Notes under the pieces: model-generated
The model's input: the letters and a program-made list of their open reading frames with translations, nothing else
Told to the model about the DNA's origin: nothing
Databases searched by the model: none
Source: Fusibacter sp. 3D3
Lineage (GTDB): Bacteria > Bacillota > Clostridia > Peptostreptococcales > Acidaminobacteraceae
Direction of reading: 5' to 3'
Assembly: GCF_001748365.1 (NCBI RefSeq)
Contig: NZ_BDHH01000014.1
Coordinates: 46,854-97,570, forward strand
DNA: 50,717 nucleotides
Part shown: in pieces, positions 42,075 through 49,949 of the stretch
Layout: every line of letters starts with the position of its first letter
Position numbering within the stretch: the stretch's first letter is position 1
Translations under genes and position numbers: made by a program

Positions 42075-43535
42075 TCAATGACTTTTTTCAAAAATCCAAT
42101 TTGAAACGGCATCAATAAACTCAGGTGCAACTTCTTTTTTTAAATAATACTCTTCTGGTGAACTCGCTTCAGTTCCAGACATCATCAAATGATTCAATGA
42201 ATCAAAAGTTAAAAATGTCGCATCTTGATCTATAGAAACATGAGCTTTCCAAGCCTCAAGGTCCTTTAAACCCACTTGATAATCCCGTAGACCTTGGGTA
42301 AATAGCATAGGTATACTTATTTGAGTGAGCTTCTCAAGGGGGTTGTAATTGTCTAAATACAACCAATAGTTTTTATATGCACCTAGAATCAGGGTATCAT
42401 CAGATTGCGCTTCTAAGTTTGTTTTAGCTAACTTATCGATTTCAGTATTGAGTTTTGAAAGACTGTCTGACTCGGTTTCGGAAAGGATACCATCGAGATT
42501 AAAAATATATTGATATTGTTCGGTGACGAGCGCCTCAAGGGGTCTGGCATTTGCATTCATAAAAATATAACCATCGACGCCCTTAATTTGATCATGGATC
42601 TGAGGGAGCAAATAACCACCCAAACTGTGACCGAGGACGAACAAATGCGTTGTGTCTAGGCCCGTTTCTAGACGTAAGTATTGAGAGGCATAAATCACAT
42701 CTTGAACAACCTCTTCATCAGGCGTAAGTGTAAGATCATTTTTTAATTTTTGACCATAAGTAAAAGTTCTTTTATCATATCTAAAAGTGGCGATCCCGTT
42801 TTTTGCAAGTGCCACGGCAATGTCTTCAAAAGGGACATTTGGTCCAATGGTTTCGTTGCGATCATTTGGACCAGAGCCGTGAACGAGAATGACAACCGCT
42901 TTAGGCTCTGCGAAAGCTGGCACTGTAATAACGCCATTCAGTTGCCAACCAGGCTCTCCAAATTTGACTTGTTTTTCAATTGCAAAATCATTTTTTTGAA
43001 CGACAGATTTTTCAGCGAAAGCCTCAGTTACAAAGCCTGCTATGTGACCCTTTTCATCGAATGAAAAGGTAAGTGTAAGCTTATTCATGTCAAACTGAGT
43101 ATTTAACCTGACAACATTATATCCAGATTGTTGAGAAGTGTTGATGTCAAAAACAGATTTAAAGGCCCCCATTTGAGTGTCTAAAGTGGTTTTAAACGAC
43201 TCTAATTGTTCCAGCGTAAGCGCCTTTTTCATTTCTTCGGTGTAAGTGAAAGTGCTGAGAATCTCGGTGTACTCTTCTGAAAACAACTTTTGAACGAAAG
43301 CCACAGAGGTGGTTTCATACTCTGTTTCAGCCGTGGGGCGGTACTGATAAGCCTTCTGAATTTCACTTTCAAAAGCTTCTTTTGCCTCTTCAGCTGTGGT
43401 GTCAGTGAGGGGCGGTTTGGGTTCAGCAATTACGGGTTTCGTTGTAGTTTCTATAGCTTCGGCATTTGGGGTTTGTGATGCACATCCACCAAAAATGAGT
43501 GCTACGAACAAGAGCAGTAGGATTGTTTGCTTCAT
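42075..43535 (-). CDS. Lipoprotein alpha/beta hydrolase with N-terminal DUF3887-like domain
   Basis: A 486-residue exported lipoprotein. The signal and lipobox are LIFGGC, so the mature protein starts at Cys18. A roughly 130-residue DUF3887-like domain (about 85-200) precedes the hydrolase fold (about 205-486), with oxyanion/HG motif VHGSGPNDRNE, nucleophile Ser in LGHSLGGYL, a likely Asp in LFTQGLRDYQVG and His in FDSLNHLMM. It is an esterase or peptidase of unknown substrate acting on the outer face of the membrane. The ATG at 43535 has GGAGG upstream; the ATG at 43547 overlaps that site. Confidence 0.87.
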   Translation of the reverse strand: MKQTILLLLFVALIFGGCASQTPNAEAIETTTKPVIAEPKPPLTDTTAEEAKEAFESEIQKAYQYRPTAETEYETTSVAFVQKLFSEEYTEILSTFTYTEEMKKALTLEQLESFKTTLDTQMGAFKSVFDINTSQQSGYNVVRLNTQFDMNKLTLTFSFDEKGHIAGFVTEAFAEKSVVQKNDFAIEKQVKFGEPGWQLNGVITVPAFAEPKAVVILVHGSGPNDRNETIGPNVPFEDIAVALAKNGIATFRYDKRTFTYGQKLKNDLTLTPDEEVVQDVIYASQYLRLETGLDTTHLFVLGHSLGGYLLPQIHDQIKGVDGYIFMNANARPLEALVTEQYQYIFNLDGILSETESDSLSKLNTEIDKLAKTNLEAQSDDTLILGAYKNYWLYLDNYNPLEKLTQISIPMLFTQGLRDYQVGLKDLEAWKAHVSIDQDATFLTFDSLNHLMMSGTEASSPEEYYLKKEVAPEFIDAVSNWIFEKSH

Positions 43536-43702
43536 AATATCCTCCATCGGATGAATTTTTTCATGGATAAAAGGTGGTTAAAACCCTTCATTAGAAGTAT
43601 AATATAAATGAGGCTGGTTTGCCATCCATAAACTGAAATCATCGTGAAAGTGGTGTATGGCAACAGGTAAAATTGATTTTTAAAGGATTAAGAGGTGAAA
43701 AA

Positions 43703-45241
43703 ATGTTAAAAAATAGAACACCTATGCAGAGTGAAATATATGAAACGATTACAAGTGATATTCTCACATATGAAATGAAAGTGAATACGCTTGCCAAGCA
43801 TGCTGAAAATGCACTGGATATTTTAGAAATGTCTGATGCTGTGAAAACCTATAGAGCTGCGGGGATTATCTGTGATTTATATGAAGGCAGTGCACCATAC
43901 AGACCGAGATATATTGTGCCTGATTATGAAAAATTTATGAAACAAGGCAGTGCTTTTCTTAAAATAGAACCCGCAAAGTCACTTTATGATGCCATCAACA
44001 ATTTGCAAATATTGTATAGACATGTCCCTTCCATTACGACTTTTCCAGTTTACATTGGGAATATCGATTTGTTGCTTGAACCCTATATAGGTCTTGAGAA
44101 AAATGATCCGAATTATGTTTCAGATGAAGCGGCGTATGAAGCCATCAAAAGATTTCTGATCTATATTGATCGAACCATCACAGACTCATTCTGTCATGCG
44201 AACATAGGACCAAAGGCGACTCAAACGGGTTATATGATTTTAAAGGCCGAACGCGAACTCCAAGATTCTATTCCGAACATCACTTTAAAATACAGTGCTG
44301 AAACGTCCCAAGAGTTTGCAATTGACGCCATTAAAACAGGGATGATCACAGCAAAACCAAGTTTTGCGAATCACGATATGTTCGCATCTGAATTTGGTGA
44401 GCATTACGCGATTGTGAGCTGTTATAATGGGTTGCCAATAGGGGGTGGTTCGTATACGCTTGCAAGATTAGTGCTTTCAAGGCTTGCTGAAAAGACCACC
44501 AACTTAGAGACGTTTTTAAATGAATCTTTACCAGATGTGGTTGCTCAAATGGTTCAGTATATGGATGAACGCATTCGTTTTATCGTGGAAGAAGTGGGCT
44601 TCTTTGGCCATCACTTCTTGTCGAAAGAAGGGCTTTTAGATTATGAAAATTTCACGGCAATGTTCGGCATGGTCGGACTTGCAGAAGCGGTGAATCATTT
44701 TATGCCTGAAGTTGAAAGATTTGGTCACTCTGAAAAAGCAGAAGCTCTAGGGGTTAAAATCATGGAAGTGCTACAGGCTGAGGTTAATAAATATGATAAT
44801 CCACATCTTAAGGCGACAAAGGGTCATTATTTGCTACACGCTCAAGTGGGCATAGATACAGATATAGGCATTTCACCAGGCGTTAGGATTCCGATTGGTG
44901 AGGAACCTCCGATTTACGAGCATATTTTCAATGCTCAAAAATTTCATAAATATTTTCCGTCTGGTGTAGGGGATATTTTCACTTTTGATCAGACGGTTGC
45001 GAAAAATCCAGAGTATGTACTCAATCTTATAAAGGGTGCTTTTAAAAATGGTATGCGGTATATTTCCTTCTATGGCGATGATGCGGATGTCATCAGAATT
45101 ACGGGCTATCTCGTTAAGAAATCTGAAATCGAAAAATTGAGTCGTGGTGAGATGGTGTTAAGAGATACCGTGGTCCTTGGAAAAGGGGCTGTGGATAATG
45201 CTAAAATCTATGAACGCAAAGTTAGAAATGAGTCTAACTAA
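43703..45241 (+). CDS. YjjI-family glycyl radical enzyme
   Basis: A 512-residue protein of the YjjI (DUF3029) family of glycyl radical enzymes. The radical-site motif near the C-terminus reads IRITGYLVKK with Gly468, preceded by NGMRYISFYGDD. The likely active-site cysteine is Cys240 in IVSCYNGLPIGGGSYTLARL, which would take up the radical and attack an unknown substrate. Such enzymes are killed by oxygen, consistent with an anaerobe. The ATG at 43703 follows AGAGGTGA. The radical-SAM activase that usually neighbours YjjI (YjjW-type) is not present in the window. Confidence 0.88.
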   Translation: MLKNRTPMQSEIYETITSDILTYEMKVNTLAKHAENALDILEMSDAVKTYRAAGIICDLYEGSAPYRPRYIVPDYEKFMKQGSAFLKIEPAKSLYDAINNLQILYRHVPSITTFPVYIGNIDLLLEPYIGLEKNDPNYVSDEAAYEAIKRFLIYIDRTITDSFCHANIGPKATQTGYMILKAERELQDSIPNITLKYSAETSQEFAIDAIKTGMITAKPSFANHDMFASEFGEHYAIVSCYNGLPIGGGSYTLARLVLSRLAEKTTNLETFLNESLPDVVAQMVQYMDERIRFIVEEVGFFGHHFLSKEGLLDYENFTAMFGMVGLAEAVNHFMPEVERFGHSEKAEALGVKIMEVLQAEVNKYDNPHLKATKGHYLLHAQVGIDTDIGISPGVRIPIGEEPPIYEHIFNAQKFHKYFPSGVGDIFTFDQTVAKNPEYVLNLIKGAFKNGMRYISFYGDDADVIRITGYLVKKSEIEKLSRGEMVLRDTVVLGKGAVDNAKIYERKVRNESN

Positions 45242-45273
45242 AGGGTTCATATGATGCTGAAAGAGAGGCTAAA

Positions 45274-45789
45274 ATGACGCATAATGCAACTTTAACAAGG
45301 AGAAGTATTCGAAAATTCAAAGATGTAAAATTATCGGATGCATTGCTCACAGAAATCTTAAAAGCGGGATTTGCTGCGCCGACCGCTAAAAATACGCAAC
45401 TTTGGGAATTCATCATCGTGGATGATATGAAGATCCTAAACGCATTTAAAGAAGTGCATCGGTTTTCAATACCACTGATCAATGCGGGGTTAGGTATTTT
45501 GGTCTGTGGCGATACAAGTAAAGAAGACCACGATGGGTACTGGATAGGAGACTGTGCGGCGGCGATTCAGAATATGCTCATTCACATTGAAGAACTAAAG
45601 CTCGGGGCATGTTGGATCGGTGTTTATCCAAATGAAGAGCGCATGGCAATGCTTGAGAAAGCTTTAGCGTTGCCAGAGCATATTAAACCCATGGGCTTCA
45701 TCGCAGTGGGACATCCAGATGAGCAAAAGGGACCAAGTGAACGATACAATCCGGAGAAGATTCATCGGAATGGGTTTGGGAAGCGATAG
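45274..45789 (+). CDS. Nitroreductase family protein
   Basis: A 171-residue FMN-dependent oxidoreductase of the short nitroreductase type. It has RRSIRKFKDVKLSDALLTEILKAGFAAPTAKNTQLWEFI at the N-terminus (FMN phosphate-binding Arg and Ser), GDCAAAIQNMLIHIEELKLGACWIG in the middle and FIAVGHPDE near the C-terminus. The substrate is unknown. It starts 32 bp after the glycyl radical enzyme with GAGAGGCTAAA upstream, so the two may form an operon. Confidence 0.9.
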   Translation: MTHNATLTRRSIRKFKDVKLSDALLTEILKAGFAAPTAKNTQLWEFIIVDDMKILNAFKEVHRFSIPLINAGLGILVCGDTSKEDHDGYWIGDCAAAIQNMLIHIEELKLGACWIGVYPNEERMAMLEKALALPEHIKPMGFIAVGHPDEQKGPSERYNPEKIHRNGFGKR

Positions 45790-45805
45790 AGAGGCATTAC
45801 TTAAG

Positions 45806-46000
45806 AAAATCATCTCAATAGGGCTTTGAGGGCTTTTAATTCAAGTTTAAAGTCCTATATAACCCTTGAGGAGATGTCCCCCACTTCTCTAAGTGGGGGT
45901 TCATATTCCTAATTCAGTGGGAGTCCAAACGCCCACTGAATGCAATCCGATAGGATTGTGCAAGTGTTACGAAGGTAGTGAAGCGGACTGAGTATACGCT
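45806..46000. other. Hairpin-rich segment, possible IS200/IS605-type end
   Basis: No gene. Structures in order: a long imperfect stem starting CATCTCaATAGGGCTTT and closing AAAGTCCTAT...GAGATG (about 45812-45877); TCCCCCACTT-ctcta-AGTGGGGG (about 45878-45899); ATTCAGTGGG-agtccaaac-GCCCACTGAAT (about 45912-45940); and CAATCC-GAT-AGGATTG (about 45942-45959). Dense GC hairpins in an AT-rich genome, next to a gene fragment, resemble the right ends or guide-RNA regions of IS605/TnpB elements. This is by resemblance only; no tnpA or tnpB is present. Confidence 0.35.
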
Positions 46001-46360
46001 TTGATATATGACGGTGAATCAGATCCATATGTCAATGTGGGTATGTTAGATGCTTGGGATAAATCTCTATCGGCATTTGATTATAAGGGCAAATCATTCC
46101 CCACTGAAAGTAATGTTGATGGGGATGGCATTGTGTATTATATTATGCAGAATGGTGAGTACAAACTGGATCAACCTGACATTATTTTTGTCTCCTCAAG
46201 GCATGTGGAGACGGTTGTACTTCTTTCCCACAAAAATGCTGACACACATATCAACGTAAATGTGGAGTTTGGCGAGGGTGCCGGAAAAATACCTGTGGGC
46301 AAGATTGCTGAAAAAGCTGAGAATTATAGACCAAACGAGACAGTGACCTACAAAATATAA
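46001..46360 (+). pseudogene. Fragment of an unrecognised gene
   Basis: An open frame of about 119 residues (LIYDGESDPYVNVGMLDAWD... to ETVTYKI) with a well-formed protein composition but no ribosome binding site or ATG. The frame is closed upstream by a TGA at 45989-45991 in the hairpin-rich segment. It looks like the C-terminal part of a beta-rich protein cut off by an insertion. The family is not recognised. Confidence 0.45.
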
Positions 46361-46547
46361 AAAAGTGCCGTAGTAGTAGAATACCTCCTATTGTTTCTAA
46401 ACGCTAGAAAAGGTAGAGGCAATTAAAGAGGCATTGAAATATTTTGGAGTAAATAAGTAAAATAGCAAAAGCTGCAATTATTTGAAATAAAGAATTGCAG
46501 CTTTTGCATTTAGAAAAAAGATCAAAATTTAAGTTTATGGAAAGTTG
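46361..46547 (+). other. Gene remnant and terminator before the arsR-type unit
   Basis: A short coding-like tail (VEAIKEALKYFGVNK then stop, about 46416-46460) with no start suggests another remnant. It is followed by a strong terminator with 15-bp arms, GCAAAAGCTGCAATT / AATTGCAGCTTTTGC (46465-46507). Confidence 0.5.
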
Positions 46548-46618
46548 TTGACATATGCCCTTAATAAGCATAATATATGCATATGCACGAATGGGTATGT
46601 GTATATATGTATAGAGAA
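46548..46618 (+). promoter_or_regulatory. Promoter and operator region of the arsR-type operon
   Basis: A perfect TTGACA (46548-46553) and TAATAT (46571-46576) with a 17-bp spacer. An imperfect inverted repeat (ATATGCAC ... GTGTATAT, about 46582-46606) over the start site fits an ArsR/SmtB operator. Confidence 0.7.
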
Positions 46619-46628
46619 GGAGGATTTA

Positions 46629-46982
46629 ATGTCATATTTAACGGAATTTTTTAAGCTTGTATCCGATGAGACACGATTGAGGATTGTTATTTTACTTGCT
46701 TAGGGAGATTTGTATGTATGTCAAATCAGCGGGATTTTAAATCTTTCTCAGCCTAAGGTATCAAAACAGTTTTCAAAGCTCAGGGATTTGAATTATGTTG
46801 TTGACGAAAGAAAGGAAAAGTACATTCTGTATTCGCTAAATTTGAAGGATGATGTTATTAAAAAGTTAGTTCAAAATATTACTGAAAATATAGAACGGTA
46901 TTCGGTTCTTGATGAAGATAGAAAGAATTTGGCAGATAAACAGATTTATCTTAGTCAATGTAAAACAAAACTTCCAGAATAA
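46629..46982 (+). pseudogene. ArsR/SmtB-type repressor with in-frame amber codon
   Basis: Starting at ATG 46629 behind AGAAGGAGG, the frame encodes MSYLTEFFKLVSDETRLRIVILLA, then TAG at 46701, then continues GDLYVCQISGILNLSQPKVSKQ as a normal winged-helix ArsR domain (recognition helix SQPKVSKQFSKL) to 46982. A single C-to-T change (CAG to TAG) explains the stop, since Gln is common there in this family. An internal ATG at 46710 could only give a truncated protein without the first helices. The repressor is probably dead and the downstream operon constitutive. Confidence 0.85.
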
Positions 46983-47001
46983 AAAAGGAGAGTAGATAGT
47001 C

Positions 47002-47241
47002 ATGTCAAAGAAATGGTATCCGGTTATTAATTATGAAAACTGCATTGAATGTGGTAAATGTGTTGGAAAATGTAAAAATGGTGTTTATGAGCAAAATACC
47101 ACAAAGCCAAATGTAATTAATCCAGATGGTTGCATTGACGGATGCAGAGGATGTCAAAACCTATGTCCTGCAGAAGCAATTGACTATGTTGGTGACAATG
47201 GAGAGCAAAAAACTGTTCAGTGTGGTTGTTTGTGTAATTAG
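47002..47241 (+). CDS. Ferredoxin-like 4Fe-4S protein with CxC tail
   Basis: A 79-residue cytosolic protein with one full cluster motif, CIECGKCVGKCKNG, and a second, GCRGCQNLCPAEAI, plus a C-terminal CGCLC. The spacing of the second motif (CIDGCRGCQNLCP) suggests a second 4Fe-4S cluster. The ATG follows AAAGGAG. It lies between the arsR-type gene and a COG0701 permease, an arrangement seen in metal or metalloid operons. It may carry electrons for reduction of a substrate or act as a metallochaperone. Confidence 0.8.
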   Translation: MSKKWYPVINYENCIECGKCVGKCKNGVYEQNTTKPNVINPDGCIDGCRGCQNLCPAEAIDYVGDNGEQKTVQCGCLCN

Positions 47242-47269
47242 TAAATTAACACATAAAATTGGAGGTAAT

Positions 47270-47317
47270 ATGAAAAATCTGAAGAATTTTTGTTTCTGTA
47301 GATGGGGCGGTTCTTAA
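47270..47317 (+). CDS. 15-residue CxC mini-peptide
   Basis: A tiny frame, MKNLKNFCFCRWGGS, has a strong ribosome binding site (TTGGAGGTAAT) at correct spacing and lies between the ferredoxin and permease genes. The Cys-x-Cys motif echoes the CGCLC tail of the upstream protein and the CSC of the permease. It could be a metal-binding peptide, a translational coupler, or the stub of a truncated gene. Coding is supported only by the ribosome binding site. Confidence 0.35.
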   Translation: MKNLKNFCFCRWGGS

Positions 47318-47365
47318 TACTTCATTTTCATTGAGTAAATATTATTGAAATGGAGGGAATATTAT

Positions 47366-48400
47366 ATGGAAGTTGTACTAAATGTTTTATTGGCGGGATG
47401 GCAAGCTTTAGTTGATTATTTGACCATAAGCCGAATAATTATGCTTATAATCGCATTCTTCCTGTCAGGAGCAATTTCACAATTTATGTCTCAAGGGGCC
47501 GTGATGAAGTACTTTGGCCCAAATGCAAAAAAAGGGGTGTCTTATTTAATAGCATCTGTTTCCGGTGCAATTTTAGCAGTGTGCTCCTGTTCGGTGCTTC
47601 CGATGTTTGCAAGTATCAGAAAAAAAGGGGCTGGAATTGGTCCGGCAGTAACCTTTCTTTTTGCAGGTCCTGCAATTAATATACTGGCAATCACATTTAC
47701 TTTTAGCTTGATTGGTGTAGATATTGGATTTGTTAGAGTGTTTGGTGCTGTTATTTTATCTGTTGTTATAGGCTTCATTATGTATCTACTATTCAACAAG
47801 AGCGAGGTGGTTGATGCAAATGCGGCAATGTTTAACATTGAAGATGATCACAGCAGGAAGGCTTGGCAAAACATATTGTTTTTTGTAACGCTTATAGCTA
47901 TTTTGGTGTCTGGTGTAAAACATCCTTTTATTACTGGAATATTTGCAATTGGTCTAGTTGTAGAATTGGTTTTATACTTCAAAAAAGATGAGTTACTTGA
48001 CTGGTGCAAGGTGACTTTTGATTTAGCAAAGAAAATTGCTCCACTTTTCATAGTTGGTGTTTTTCTAGCAGGCGTTATTGAAGCAATCATACCGCCTGAA
48101 TTTATGGTTAAATTTGTTGGAAATAATTCTTTTGGAGCCAATGCAATAGCAGCAGTTTTTGGTGCCTTTATGTATTTTGCAACTTTAACAGAAGTTCCGA
48201 TTGTAAACAGCTTTATGTCTCTTGGAATGATGAAAGGTCCGGCAACAGCTTTGCTTCTTGCAGGTCCGTCACTTAGTTTGCCAAACATGATTGTTATTTC
48301 TAAAGTAATGGGCGTTAAAAAGACTCTTACTTATGTTGGCTTGGTGGTTGTATTGTCTGCATTTATTGGAATGCTGGCAGGTTATATAATTTATATTTAA
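47366..48400 (+). CDS. COG0701 permease (ArsP-like)
   Basis: A 344-residue membrane protein with about ten hydrophobic helices in two halves. The first-half signature AVCSCSVLPMFASIRKKGAGIGPAVTFLFAGPAINILA and the second-half LTEVPIVNSFMSLGMMKGPATALLLAGPSLSLP match the COG0701/DUF318 family, which includes ArsP methylarsenite exporters. The conserved cysteines are present. The ATG at 47366 follows TGGAGGG; earlier in-frame codons lie in the ribosome binding site. Thioredoxin-like and Fe-S partners flank it. Export of an arsenical or other thiophilic compound is plausible but not proven. Confidence 0.85.
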   Translation: MEVVLNVLLAGWQALVDYLTISRIIMLIIAFFLSGAISQFMSQGAVMKYFGPNAKKGVSYLIASVSGAILAVCSCSVLPMFASIRKKGAGIGPAVTFLFAGPAINILAITFTFSLIGVDIGFVRVFGAVILSVVIGFIMYLLFNKSEVVDANAAMFNIEDDHSRKAWQNILFFVTLIAILVSGVKHPFITGIFAIGLVVELVLYFKKDELLDWCKVTFDLAKKIAPLFIVGVFLAGVIEAIIPPEFMVKFVGNNSFGANAIAAVFGAFMYFATLTEVPIVNSFMSLGMMKGPATALLLAGPSLSLPNMIVISKVMGVKKTLTYVGLVVVLSAFIGMLAGYIIYI

Positions 48401-48415
48401 TGGAGGATGATAAAA

Positions 48416-48643
48416 ATGGTAATTAAAATTTTAGGTTCAGGTTGTGCTAAGTGTAAGCAGTTAGAGGCTAATGCACAGCAGGCAGTCAAAGAATTAGGTA
48501 TTGAAGCAACAATTGAGAAGGTTAAAGAAATTGAGAACATCATGGAATACGGAGTGATGAAAACTCCTGCATTGGTTGTAGATGAGCAAGTGAAGGTAAT
48601 GGGCAGAGTTCCTTCTGCAGAGGATATAAAGAAATATCTGTAA
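48416..48643 (+). CDS. Small thioredoxin-fold protein (MTH895/redox-active disulfide family)
   Basis: A 75-residue glutaredoxin-like protein: VIKILGSGCAKCKQLEANAQQAV with the redox pair CxxC (GCAKC), the cis-Pro region YGVMKTPALVVDEQV, then GRVPSAEDIKKYL. It often lies beside COG0701 permeases, probably reducing the substrate or a permease cysteine. The ATG at 48416 is 9 bases after GGAGG; the ATG at 48407 directly abuts that site. Confidence 0.9.
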   Translation: MVIKILGSGCAKCKQLEANAQQAVKELGIEATIEKVKEIENIMEYGVMKTPALVVDEQVKVMGRVPSAEDIKKYL

Positions 48644-48772
48644 AATTAATCTTTTTACCACAATTTAATAAAAAATAATACTCAGGTTAGAACTGTAAGG
48701 CTATCAAGATTTGTGGTATTTTTAATTAAAGGCACATATTTTGAAGTAATATAATTAACTGAACATGCCAAT

Positions 48773-48812
48773 AAAAAGTTGCTTGCTCCAAATAGAGTAG
48801 GCAACTTTTTTA
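48773..48812 (+). terminator. Terminator of the permease/thioredoxin operon
   Basis: A 10-bp stem (AAAAAGTTGC / GCAACTTTTT) with a T run. Confidence 0.8.
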
Positions 48813-49080
48813 TAAAACTAGCATCTACTTTAATAAGATTTCATGATGATAATTTGTGGGGATAGGTTTTCGAAGAGTAGAACCGACGAAGCGATATTTC
48901 TGATGACGCGTAGTGGCTCAGACGATAAAAAAGTAGAGGTTGACCACAACATAGAGTAGTTTGGAGCCGATTTAGGGGTCGAAAAACAGCAAAAAAATGA
49001 CGTTTTTTGACCCCTTAAAAAGGATGGAATGTAGGTGACATAGGGCGAATGGGCAAAAAAATTCGTTTTAGAGGTCTTCA
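48813..49080. other. Gap without a convincing gene
   Basis: It contains a long hairpin at about 48974-49017 (AGGGGTCgAAAAA / TTTTTTGACCCCT). Open frames here have no start signals. The segment runs without a break into the dehydrogenase fragment, so it may be a repeat or an IS end joined to the gene remnant; I cannot identify it. Confidence 0.3.
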
Positions 49081-49084
49081 CTAT

Positions 49085-49205
49085 AACAGAGAAGCAATTA
49101 GGTCAGGTTCAGAATATAGCAGAATGTGCATTGTATCTTGCATCCATCGGCCGTGATTATATGAACGGGCGGGTACTATCTCCGAATGGAGGTATAACAA
49201 TATAA
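49085..49205 (+). pseudogene. C-terminal fragment of a short-chain dehydrogenase
   Basis: The frame ITEKQLGQVQNIAECALYLAS continues with IGRDYMNGRVLSPNGGITI and a stop. This is the usual end of an SDR-family enzyme (A-E-x-x-L-Y-L-A-S...G-x-V-L...D/N-G-G). The first ~200 residues, including the NAD site and the YxxxK motif, are missing, so it is a remnant cut by the sequence upstream. Confidence 0.7.
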
Positions 49206-49387
49206 AAAATGCTTTTTCAAATCAGATTTGATTGATTTAAGAGTTAAGCCATACGGAATTATTCATAAAGCTGAATCACAAAATAAAAACTTGTGTTTTA
49301 AAGCATAATGAATTACAATTCAAATGGGATGCATATTAATGGACATCTGATTATTTTATTATTTACAATTAAATAAAAACAAATTTC
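49206..49387 (+). other. Gap between dehydrogenase fragment and cobalamin riboswitch
   Basis: AT-rich. A short coding-like tail (LRVKPYGIIHKAESQNKNLCFKA, 49238-49309) ends in TAA but has no start, suggesting another remnant. No clear promoter was identified for the riboswitch. Confidence 0.3.
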
Positions 49388-49542
49388 TAATGGTGCCTCA
49401 AACGAGGAGAATAGGAAAGACCGGTTATAGTCCGGCGCGGACCCACCACTGTAAGCGAAGACAAATCCCTATGTGCCACTGGAGAAATCTAGGAAGGCTG
49501 GGAAGAGGATGATGCGCGAGCCAGGAGACCTGCCTTAGAAGA
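49388..49542 (+). promoter_or_regulatory. Cobalamin riboswitch, orphan
   Basis: Class-defining blocks appear in order: AATGGTGCC (P2/P3 start), GGAGAATAGGAAAGACCGGT, the highly conserved TCCGGCGCGGACCCACCACTGTAAG, CCACTGGAGAAATCTAGGAAGG, and the 3' box GAGCCAGGAGACCTGCC (49518-49534). The aptamer looks complete. No coding sequence follows within 400 bp, only a terminator and the end of a transposable element, so its target gene appears to have been lost. Confidence 0.93.
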
Positions 49543-49607
49543 ATATTATAAAAACAAGGGAAATAATTGTTTTTTTAATGGGTACTATTAAATGACTTAG
49601 AATGGGA

Positions 49608-49640
49608 AGTCCTTTAGCTATTTTGCTAAAGGATTTTTTT
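49608..49640 (+). terminator. Terminator downstream of the cobalamin riboswitch
   Basis: GTCCTTTAGC / GCTAAAGGAT stem with T7. It lies 70 bp after the aptamer and could be its expression platform or the terminator of the lost gene. Confidence 0.8.
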
Positions 49641-49949
49641 GTAAAAAGAAAACCACCGGTTCTACTGGTGGTTCTAAAGAGCTTTAGCTTTGAGTCAAAA
49701 AAAGCACCTCCTTCTGATTGGGACAACTAGCCTTCCTCAAAAGAAAATTTCTGCGATGGTTCAATGCGCAAATTCGTAAAGGAGGGCGGTTCGACTGAGA
49801 TAAGTGAAGGCGAAAGTTGTTTAAAAAAATAACATAGATCGTTGCGAAATAAAAACCAAAGTTATCCACAAGCAAAATTGAAATATCTAAAAAAGTTCAA
49901 AAAAAAGCGCAACAGAATAAAGACTTACTTAATTTCGCAGTAAGTTATT
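49641..49949. other. Terminal region of the right-hand transposable element
   Basis: A perfect palindromic hairpin AACCACCGG-ttcta-CTGGTGGTT (49651-49673) is followed by GAGCTTTAGC, and by 270 bp with no supported gene leading into the transposase stop. The hairpin may be an IS end, but the target duplication and the other end are not visible. Confidence 0.35.

Noticed and set aside
46701-46703. TAG read as pyrrolysine in the arsR-type gene
   Set aside because: One C-to-T change from a common Gln codon is simpler, the position has no reason to need pyrrolysine, and no pyl genes are in view.
48830-49081. 83-residue minus-strand frame
   Set aside because: Its composition (S-, F- and T-rich, no domain) and the lack of a start signal do not support coding. 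It spans a hairpin next to a gene remnant.
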